A stretch of 47,672 bases of DNA, from NCBI RefSeq assembly GCF_000935125.1, contig NZ_JRKI01000036.1, forward strand, positions 1-47,672. Direction: 5' to 3'. The position numbers and the translations under genes are program-made. The first letter of the stretch is position 1; every line of letters begins with the position of its first letter. The notes beneath the pieces were generated by a model. It worked only from the letters and a program-made list of their open reading frames with translations, was not told the origin of the DNA and ran no database searches. This DNA is from Streptomyces natalensis ATCC 27448. GTDB lineage: Bacteria; Actinomycetota; Actinomycetes; Streptomycetales; Streptomycetaceae. Of the stretch, positions 8,469-14,434 are shown piece by piece.

Positions 8469-9293
8469 ATGTGGAGACTTCCTGCCGCGCTGCGCGGCCT
8501 CGCCGTCGCTGCCGCCGCCCTGCTGCCCCTGACCGTCTTACCGTCGAGCGCCTCGGCGGCGACCGCCCCGTCCCCGCCTCGGCACGTGTCCCCATCCCCA
8601 CCCCCGCCCGCAAGACCCAAGGAGTTCGTCGCGCTTCGGGAGGTGGACCCCACCGTCCTCCAGGAGATGCGGTACTTCACCCCGCACAACTTCACGGGCG
8701 TGCCGGTGGACGGCTACCGCAGGCCGACGTGCCTGCTGACGCGGGACGCCGCGCGGGCGCTGCACCGTGCCCAGCGGTCCTTCCTGAAGCGCGGTTTCTC
8801 CCTCAAGGTCTACGACTGCTACCGGCCGCAGCGCGCCGTGGACCAGTTCGTCCGGTGGGCCAAGGACCTCGGCGACCAGCGGATGAAGGCGGAGTTCTAT
8901 CCGCGGGTGGACAAGACGCGGCTGTTCGACGACGGCTATATCGCCGCCAAGTCCGGTCACAGCAGGGGTAGCACCCTCGATGTGACGCTGGTGCGGCTGC
9001 CGGCCGTGCCCACCCGCCCGTATGTGCCCGGTGAGCCTCTGACGCCGTGTTACGGGCCGAAGGCCGACCGCTTCCCGGACAATTCCCTTGATATGGGGAC
9101 CGGTTTCGACTGCTTCGACACCCTGGCGCACACGCTCGATCCGCGGATACACGGGAAGCAGCGCACGAACCGGCTGCTGCTCAAGAAGGGGCTGGAGCGG
9201 GCCGGATTCGTCAATCTCCCGGAGGAGTGGTGGCACTTCACCTTCCAGCCGGAGACGTTTCCGGACACCTATTTCGACTTCCCGGTGGAGTGA
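8469..9293 (+). CDS. Secreted D-alanyl-D-alanine dipeptidase (VanX-like, peptidase M15D) with a TTA codon
   Basis: A zinc peptidase predicted to cleave D-Ala-D-Ala or related cell-wall peptides outside the membrane. The 274-residue protein starts with a signal peptide: positive n-region MWRLPAALR, hydrophobic core to about residue 25, and an ASA-ATA cleavage region near 30. A Pro-rich linker follows. Zinc and catalytic residues fit M15D: the Arg of YDCYRP, SGHSRGSTLD (His164, Asp171) and EEWWHF (Glu253, His256). Codon 24 (8538-8540) is TTA, in the signal peptide, so translation should need the bldA-type tRNA. The last 56 bp overlap the convergent gene ending at 9238. No vanRS/vanHA genes are near, so I read it as a peptidoglycan-recycling or remodelling enzyme rather than a resistance gene. 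Confidence 0.9.
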   Translation: MWRLPAALRGLAVAAAALLPLTVLPSSASAATAPSPPRHVSPSPPPPARPKEFVALREVDPTVLQEMRYFTPHNFTGVPVDGYRRPTCLLTRDAARALHRAQRSFLKRGFSLKVYDCYRPQRAVDQFVRWAKDLGDQRMKAEFYPRVDKTRLFDDGYIAAKSGHSRGSTLDVTLVRLPAVPTRPYVPGEPLTPCYGPKADRFPDNSLDMGTGFDCFDTLAHTLDPRIHGKQRTNRLLLKKGLERAGFVNLPEEWWHFTFQPETFPDTYFDFPVE

Positions 9294-10623
9294 CCTCGTG
9301 GGCCGCGGAGGCTCCGCCGGTCCCGCCGGCCCCGTGGCCCCCGTGGCCCCCGTAGACCTTGTCCGCCGCCGTCGGCCCGTACGACTCCATGAGCACCGGG
9401 GCGGACAGGGCCTCGGCGAGGGCCTCGGTCCAGGCGTGCGGGTCGCGGCCCGGCGACTGCGGGAGGTCCGGACGGGACGTCAACAGGCGCTCGGCGAGAC
9501 GCTGTTGGCGGTCGAGGTCACCGGGTGCCGCGGCGCCGGCCGGTATGCGGGACATCAGGCCGCCGTCGGGGGTGCGGTAGCCACGGACGATGCCCAGGCC
9601 ACGTTGGCGGGCCGGGGCGTCGAGGTGGGTGACGGCCAGTCCGTCCACTCCCCCGCAGACCTCCACCGCGTACCGGTGCGCGGGCGCGTCGAAGTGCCCT
9701 GCCCGGAAGGCGCCCTGCCAGCGCCCGTGCCCGTTGTGCGGTTCGGGGAGGGCGGCGGTGAGGGCGGGGTCCTCGGTGACGAGGGGGCCGGGGCCGTGCC
9801 GGGTGGTGTAGGTCCGTACGACGCCGAGGCGGAGCGCGGCACCCCGCGGCCGGTCCGCTTCGACCAGAAGGGTCTCCGCGCCCTCGAAGGTGGTGGTCGA
9901 CCAGGTGGTGTACGGGTGGAAGCCGTACCACTCGTCGAGCAGGACGCCCTGGGCGCCTTCGAAGACGACGGGGCCGCGGCGCAGCAGCCGGGGCAGATAC
10001 CGCTCGTCCACCAGCGTGACCTGTCCGGCGAAGGCGGCGAAGGCGTCCAGGCAGGCGTCGACGGGCGGGGCACCGAGCGGGCCGAGCTCATCGGTCAGCC
10101 GGTCGCGGAGCAGGGTGAGTTTGCGGCGCAGTTCCGTACGGGAGGCGGCGTCGCCCGCCGTCGGGGCGTCGGCGGGGTGGGCCAGGGCGTAGCCGGCGGT
10201 TTCGCCGATGCCCATGCCACAGGAGCCGTGCCGGGCGGTGCCGCGGGCGCGTTCGCGGGCCTGGTTGGCGGCGGCGTGGTACGGGGTGGTGAGCAGGGCG
10301 CGGCGGTCGACGGTGAGCAGGGCGAGCGGGGCCGGGACACCGAGCCCGGCCAGATGGCGGGCCTCGGTGGCGAGCGCCAGCGGGTCGACCAGCATCAGCC
10401 GGGAGAGATGGGTAGGGACCCCGCTGAAGGTGCCGGAGCCGAACTGGGCGAACGTGTGATGACGGCCGTCGGTGGTGACGACGTTGTGCGCGGCCTGGGC
10501 ACCGCCGTTGAAGCGGACCACCGCCGTGACCGGCTCTGCGCCCGGCGGGCGGGCGCAGAGCCGGTCGACGACGGTGCCCTTGCCGGCGTCGCCGTAGCCG
10601 AGATCGACCACGATGGTGTGCAT
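9238..10623 (-). CDS. Divergent adenylosuccinate-synthetase-like ligase (PurA paralogue)
   Basis: The 461-residue protein is homologous to PurA, which joins aspartate to IMP using GTP. The P-loop region reads GYGDAGKGT in place of the usual GDEGKGK, keeping the catalytic Asp (residue 12). The second catalytic residue, PurA His41, is kept as His46 in GGAQAAHN. FEGAQGVLLD and SYGPTAADK (PurA: STGPDRTE) are also recognisable. The aspartate-binding GRRRRTG loop is replaced by GRWQGAFRAGHFD, and the guanine-specificity TKLD by THLD. It is therefore probably not the housekeeping enzyme; a different amino donor or nucleotide is inferred. It is the last gene of the minus-strand group from 13891. Its C-terminus ends in a Gly/Ala/Pro-rich tail that overlaps the dipeptidase gene. 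Confidence 0.82.
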   Translation of the reverse strand: MHTIVVDLGYGDAGKGTVVDRLCARPPGAEPVTAVVRFNGGAQAAHNVVTTDGRHHTFAQFGSGTFSGVPTHLSRLMLVDPLALATEARHLAGLGVPAPLALLTVDRRALLTTPYHAAANQARERARGTARHGSCGMGIGETAGYALAHPADAPTAGDAASRTELRRKLTLLRDRLTDELGPLGAPPVDACLDAFAAFAGQVTLVDERYLPRLLRRGPVVFEGAQGVLLDEWYGFHPYTTWSTTTFEGAETLLVEADRPRGAALRLGVVRTYTTRHGPGPLVTEDPALTAALPEPHNGHGRWQGAFRAGHFDAPAHRYAVEVCGGVDGLAVTHLDAPARQRGLGIVRGYRTPDGGLMSRIPAGAAAPGDLDRQQRLAERLLTSRPDLPQSPGRDPHAWTEALAEALSAPVLMESYGPTAADKVYGGHGGHGAGGTGGASAAHEVTPPGSRNRCPETSPAGR

Positions 10624-10625
10624 GA

Positions 10626-10737
10626 ACGGTCCCTACGGGCGGTTACGGTCCTGACAGGCTTTCGGTCCCTACCAACGATTACGGTCCGGACAGGCGCGTA
10701 CGGTCCCTACAGGCGCGTACGGTCCTTACAGGCGGGT
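10626..10737. repeat. Six imperfect ~19-bp tandem repeats between vWA and PurA-like genes
   Basis: The unit is approximately ACGGTCCNTACAGGCGCGT, starting at 10626, 10645, 10662, 10681, 10700 and 10719 (periods 19, 17, 19, 19, 19). The last three copies are nearly identical. The array fills the whole spacer between the vWA gene stop (TAA at 10726-10728, inside the last copy) and the start codon at 10623. Confidence 0.85.
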
Positions 10738-11718
10738 GGTGCCGCTCGCCCCGGGGGCGTCGTCGAGCAGGGGCGCGGAGGACCGGGCCACCGTGCCGTT
10801 CCCCTGGCCCAGGGTTGCCAGCGCCTTGCCGACGGCGGCGCCCGCGTCGGAGCCGATGTCGGCGAGGTCGTCCAGGCCGGAGGCGAGGTCGATGGCCTCC
10901 TCGCCGAGGCCGACGGTCAGTGCGATGGTCTCGCAGACGGCGCCGAGGTCGTCCAGTTCGATGACGTTCTGGCCGAGGAGCTTGCGCCAGGTGCCCAGGA
11001 CGTCGGCGTTGCCGACGTGGGCGGCACCGGCCGGGACGATGAAGTAGACGTCGAACTTCCGTTGGACCTCGGCCAGGATGGCGGCGGTCGGAATGTCCTC
11101 GCCGATTTCGTCGCCGAAGACGTCGCGTACCTCACGGGCCTTGACCTTGCCGTAGGGCATCTCGTCGCCGATCAGGAAGAGATAGCCGCGGCGGCCGCGC
11201 CGTTCGTGGCAGTCGATGCTGGTGTGGCGGGCCATGGCGTAGAGCGCGAGTTCGTAGGACTCGGTGAGCTGACCGCCTCCGCCGCCCTCCAGGAGGATGT
11301 TGCCGAGGTCGTCGTCCATGCGGTTGTCGGATTCGAACTGGCCGAGCTGGAGCGGGACCCGGTCGCAGGTGGCGTCGCCGACCGCGCCGAAGAGGATCTG
11401 CGGATGCTCGGTGTATCCCTTGCGCAGCAGCAGGCCGAACAGCTCGGGCAGTTTGGTCTGGAGGACGCGCGGGACGGTGCGCATGGATCCGGTCACGTCG
11501 AAGAGGACGGAGAGGGCCAGGGAGGTGGGGTGTTCGTCGGAGTCGCGGCTCTCGCGGACGGTGAGGCCCTTGGGGTCGAGCGAGGGGTGCGCGGCCCAGG
11601 TGTGGCGCGGTGCCGAGGCGGTGAGGCGGTCGCTGTAGTCGAAGGCGCTGCTGCCGGAGGCGGCGCGGTAGCTTTCCGCGGCGCCGTAGACGGTGGTGGA
11701 CCAGATTCCGCTGCCCAT
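10726..11718 (-). CDS. von Willebrand factor A (vWA) domain protein
   Basis: A 330-residue cytoplasmic protein with one vWA domain. The metal-ion-dependent adhesion site is LFDVTGSMRT near residue 70, a DxTxS form of DxSxS. Further vWA features are QLTESYELALY and the FLIGDEMPYG strand-loop. The C-terminal 60 residues are Gly/Ala/Asp-rich and probably disordered. I chose the ATG at 11718, preceded on its strand by GGGGGAATCACC; the longer open frame upstream runs into the kinase-like gene and is not family-like. It lies 65 bp after the J-domain/pseudokinase gene in the same direction. vWA proteins paired with kinase-like proteins are known from Ter-type stress loci (TerY with kinase and phosphatase), but no Ter gene is seen here. 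Confidence 0.82.
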   Translation of the reverse strand: MGSGIWSTTVYGAAESYRAASGSSAFDYSDRLTASAPRHTWAAHPSLDPKGLTVRESRDSDEHPTSLALSVLFDVTGSMRTVPRVLQTKLPELFGLLLRKGYTEHPQILFGAVGDATCDRVPLQLGQFESDNRMDDDLGNILLEGGGGGQLTESYELALYAMARHTSIDCHERRGRRGYLFLIGDEMPYGKVKAREVRDVFGDEIGEDIPTAAILAEVQRKFDVYFIVPAGAAHVGNADVLGTWRKLLGQNVIELDDLGAVCETIALTVGLGEEAIDLASGLDDLADIGSDAGAAVGKALATLGQGNGTVARSSAPLLDDAPGASGTTRL

Positions 11719-11783
11719 GGTGATTCCCCCGGGGTTGTCGTGGTGATGGCGCGTGGCAGGTAGGTGTGCTGAATGCCGGTGGG

Positions 11784-12899
11784 TTACGGCCTCGGGGCCG
11801 GTGCCGGCATGGTGAACGGGCGAAAGGTGCGCGGCCCATAGAGGCGGTCGAGGAGTTCGTCGAGCTCGGCCAGCAGCCGCCAGGCGTCGTGCGGGCGGCG
11901 GGCCTCGGCGGGGAGGGTGCAGCCGCGCAGGAAGGCGCGCATCGGCGGCGGGGTGTGCTCGCCCATCAGGGCGGCCAGGGTGCGGGACGCCAGATGGATG
12001 TCGGTGGCCTCGGTCGCCGGGCGGCGGCCGGTGACCTCGGGCGGATAGCTGTCGCGGTGGCGTTCGACGAGCGCGGGGACGGTTTCGCCGAGGGCGGTGC
12101 TGTAGCACCAGTCGACGAGGACCAGGCCGTGCCGTTCGGGGTGGATGAGGACGTGGTCGGGCAGGACGGCACCGTGCACCAGGCCGGTGCGGTGCGCCCA
12201 GCCGAGGGCGGCCAGCAGGCGGCGCCACATCCAGGCGGCGTCGCGCGGGTCGAGCCCGTCGGGGTGGGCGGCCCGTACCTCCGCGAGGCTGTGCCAACCC
12301 TCCAGTTCCGCAAGGGAGTTGACGCGGCGCTCGACGCCGGTGTCCGGGTCGCGGTGGCGGAAGGATTCGATGAGGCGGGGCGCATAGGCGCGATGGCGTG
12401 CCGCACCGCGCCGGGCCAGTCGGGTCAGGGCCCGCGCCTCACGTTCCATCAGGTCGTTGTCGGTGACCGCCCGCGGGATCTTCAGCAGGGCGCGGTGCCG
12501 GGTGCCGTCGTGCTCGTACGACGCCGCGCGGAGGACGGCGAGGTCTCCGGAGGCCACGGCCGGTCCGAGGGTGTAGGTGCGGTGGCGGGTGGTGAGGGTG
12601 GGGCGGGCGGCTGCGGTGCGGCGCCGCCAGAGGGCCTCAAGGCGGGCGAACTCCGCCTCGGCACCGGCGCGTTCGGACTCCGGGACGGTGTCCGGGTGCA
12701 GCAGGCGGGCGAGTCGGCGGTGGAGGCGGACGGCCGCGGCGTCGTCGACGGGAAAGAGGTCGGCGGGCGTACGGGCGGCGGCGAGGGCGGTACGGGCGGC
12801 GGGGCGGGTGACAGGAGTGGCACGCGTGGCGGCGCCCCGCGGCTCCCCGGCCCGCCGGTCCCCACCCCTCGGCATCCCGCCCCTCGGTATCCCACTCAT
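11784..12899 (-). CDS. J-domain fused to a degenerate protein-kinase domain
   Basis: The 371-residue protein has a low-complexity N-terminus, a J-domain-like segment at about 47-95 (RRLARLLHPDTVP with the HPD tripeptide at 68-70, then a helix EFARLEALWRR), and a kinase-like domain from about 105. The kinase keeps the ATP lysine (ALLKIP, Lys140) and a helix-C Glu (EREARAL). The catalytic loop reads HGAVLPDHVLI instead of HRDxKPxNI, so the catalytic Asp is Ala and the Asn is His. The metal-binding motif is VDWCY instead of DFG. It is most likely a pseudokinase that may recruit Hsp70 (J-domain role, inferred). Its ATG overlaps the stop of the Nudix gene as ATGA, so the two are probably translationally coupled. 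Confidence 0.8.
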   Translation of the reverse strand: MSGIPRGGMPRGGDRRAGEPRGAATRATPVTRPAARTALAAARTPADLFPVDDAAAVRLHRRLARLLHPDTVPESERAGAEAEFARLEALWRRRTAAARPTLTTRHRTYTLGPAVASGDLAVLRAASYEHDGTRHRALLKIPRAVTDNDLMEREARALTRLARRGAARHRAYAPRLIESFRHRDPDTGVERRVNSLAELEGWHSLAEVRAAHPDGLDPRDAAWMWRRLLAALGWAHRTGLVHGAVLPDHVLIHPERHGLVLVDWCYSTALGETVPALVERHRDSYPPEVTGRRPATEATDIHLASRTLAALMGEHTPPPMRAFLRGCTLPAEARRPHDAWRLLAELDELLDRLYGPRTFRPFTMPAPAPRP

Positions 12900-13891
12900 C
12901 GGACGCTGTCCTCGCGGTCGGGCCGCAGCAGCGCCGGGTGCAGAAGCCGGGCGTCGCCCGCGCGGTAGAGGCGGGCACGGGGGCCGCCGCGGGCTCCCCC
13001 GCGGGCGGCGGTCGACCCGGTGGACTCCACGAACCCGGGGACCGAGAGCACCTTGCGGTGGAAGTTCCCGGCGTGCAGCGGGCTGCCCCAGATCGCCTCG
13101 TAGACGCCGCGCAGTTCGACGATGGTGAATTCCTCGCCGAGGAACGCCGTTGCCAGCGGGGTGTATTCGAGCTTGGCGCGGGCCCGGTCGAGGCCGTCGG
13201 CAACGATTCGCGCATGGTCGAAGGCGAGCGGGAGGGCCCCGCTGCCGGGCACCGCGTGTGCGTCGTCGGGCCGGGGCACGGAATCACCCCCGTCGATCCC
13301 GTGCCCCGGACCCTGTTCTGGGGGACGCGGGCCGGCCGCGTCCGGTTCGACGGAAGCGGGAGTATCGCCCACAGCGAAGCCCCGTGCGAAATCCTGTGCG
13401 ACGCCCCTCGCGGGGTCCCCGTCGCGCCCCCCGCCCCCGAGCCGCAGCCCGTCGACCGGGATCCAGGCCGCCGCCGAGGCGTCGCTGCCGCCCCGCGCCT
13501 CGGGGAGGTCGGGCGCGAAGGCCAGGTAGGCGACGGTGACGACGGGCATCCGCGGATCGCGACCGGGATCGCCGTACGAGCCCAGCTGCTCCAGGTGCAC
13601 CCGTTCGAGCTGGGTGGCGTCCAGCCCGGTCTCCTCGGCCAGTTCGCGGGCCGCCGCCTCGTCGAGCGACTCCTGACCGGCCCGGACGAAGCCGCCGGGC
13701 AGCGCCCAGGCGCCCTGGAACGGCCGGCCGCCGCGCTCCACGAGCAGGATGCGCAGCCGTCCCTGACGCAGCGTCAGCACGACGACGTCCACGGTTACGG
13801 CGATGGCCGGGAAGTCACGCGGGTCGTACGCCGCCAGGAACGCACCGTCGTCGTCGCCCTCCGCCCCACCTCTCCCCCGTTGCGCGTCCAT
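12896..13891 (-). CDS. Nudix-domain transcriptional regulator, NrtR-like
   Basis: NrtR proteins join an ADP-ribose-binding Nudix domain to a winged helix and repress NAD-related genes. Here (331 aa) the Nudix domain covers about 25-160, with WALPGGFVRAGQESLDEAA and RELAEETG. The REUXEE core is intact, but the spacing before it is one residue longer than the canonical box. The C-terminal winged helix includes YTPLATAFLGEEFTIVELR and HAGNFHRKVL, typical of NrtR. Between them lies about 65 residues of Gly/Pro/Asp-rich sequence not usual in the family. The ATG at 13891 is chosen over an in-frame start at 13951, because the latter would translate through the palindrome at 13911-13949. It is the first gene of the group and probably autoregulated through that palindrome. 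Confidence 0.85.
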   Translation of the reverse strand: MDAQRGRGGAEGDDDGAFLAAYDPRDFPAIAVTVDVVVLTLRQGRLRILLVERGGRPFQGAWALPGGFVRAGQESLDEAAARELAEETGLDATQLERVHLEQLGSYGDPGRDPRMPVVTVAYLAFAPDLPEARGGSDASAAAWIPVDGLRLGGGGRDGDPARGVAQDFARGFAVGDTPASVEPDAAGPRPPEQGPGHGIDGGDSVPRPDDAHAVPGSGALPLAFDHARIVADGLDRARAKLEYTPLATAFLGEEFTIVELRGVYEAIWGSPLHAGNFHRKVLSVPGFVESTGSTAARGGARGGPRARLYRAGDARLLHPALLRPDREDSVR

Positions 13892-13910
13892 GACCGCCTC
13901 GCCCTCCCGC

Positions 13911-13949
13911 GTTGTTCTCACTTCGAGTCTTTCTCGAAGTGAGAACAAC
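13911..13949. promoter_or_regulatory. Perfect 17-bp-arm palindrome, probable operator of the NrtR-like regulator
   Basis: GTTGTTCTCACTTCGAG (13911-13927) and CTCGAAGTGAGAACAAC (13933-13949) are exact inverse complements around TCTTT. The site lies 20 bp upstream of the regulator's ATG. It is A/T-richer than its surroundings, as expected of an operator. Confidence 0.75.
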
Positions 13950-13977
13950 ATAGCACCGATTCGCTGCGCTTTGCCAT
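13918..13977 (-). CDS. Possible 19-codon micro-ORF over the palindrome (MAKRSE...)
   Basis: An ATG at 13977 opens 19 codons starting MAKRSESV and ending FEKDSK, with the stop TGA at 13918-13920, 26 bp before the Nudix gene. The RSE start resembles micro-ORFs at 21677-21784 and at the window end. There is no clear ribosome site, and it may simply be the edge of the adjacent repeat element. Confidence 0.2.
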   Translation of the reverse strand: MAKRSESVLCCSHFEKDSK

Positions 13978-14382
13978 GGCCCCACGTTTTTGTCTTTCCC
14001 GCCGTGGGGGTTTGTCGCCGTTGCTCCCCCAGCTAACGCTGGGAGGTACCCCCAGCGGCGGGCGTGGGTTGTACGGGTGCGGTGCCACGCCTCCGGACTT
14101 CGTCCTGCGGCGCGGCCCCTCCCGTGAGTGGGGGGGGGAAGAAGGCCGGTGGTCCACCCCCACCGTCTTTTTCCACCCCCAACGGGGAGGTGCCGGTCCG
14201 TAGCGGCGGAGCCGTGTAGGTCCGGTGCCGCTGCCGGACAGCCCCGCGCCAGCGGCAACGCCCGCCGCAGGCGTCACGGTGGGAAAGCCCGAACGTCGGC
14301 TCAGGCAAAGCGCAGCGAACGGGCCGCAGGAGCAACGGCGAGAAACCCCCACGGCGGGGAAGCCAAAAACGTGGGGCCCATG
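13976..14382. mobile_element. MITE-like non-coding element with ~54-bp imperfect terminal inverted repeats
   Basis: The left end 13976-14028 (from CATGGCCCCACG to CGCCGTTGCTCC) and the inverse complement of 14329-14382 match at about 50 of 54 positions, with one indel and three mismatches. The interior is G+C-rich, with several short hairpins (for example CCCCCAGC...GCTGGGAGG at 14026-14046 and a GGTACCCCC core) and a G9 run near 14131. No gene is supported inside. Together with the palindrome it fills the 543-bp gap 13892-14434. Flanking target duplications were not evident. Confidence 0.55.
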
Positions 14383-14434
14383 AACAGTCGGTGAACCAGG
14401 CGCCGTTGGGCCCCAGGGACGGCATGCTGGCGCC

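Noticed and set aside
8469..9293. Vancomycin-resistance vanX
   Set aside because: A signal peptide is present and no vanH, vanA or vanRS genes are adjacent; VanX proper is cytoplasmic.
10626..10737. CRISPR array
   Set aside because: The repeats are directly adjacent with no unique spacers, and no cas genes are present.
9238..13891. Tellurite-resistance (Ter) type locus
   Set aside because: A vWA protein and kinase-like protein recall TerY-type loci, but no TerD, TerC or phosphatase gene is present.
13918..14352. Protein-coding genes inside the 13976-14382 element
   Set aside because: Several frames are open on both strands but none has a ribosome site or family-like content, and the terminal inverted repeats explain the region better.
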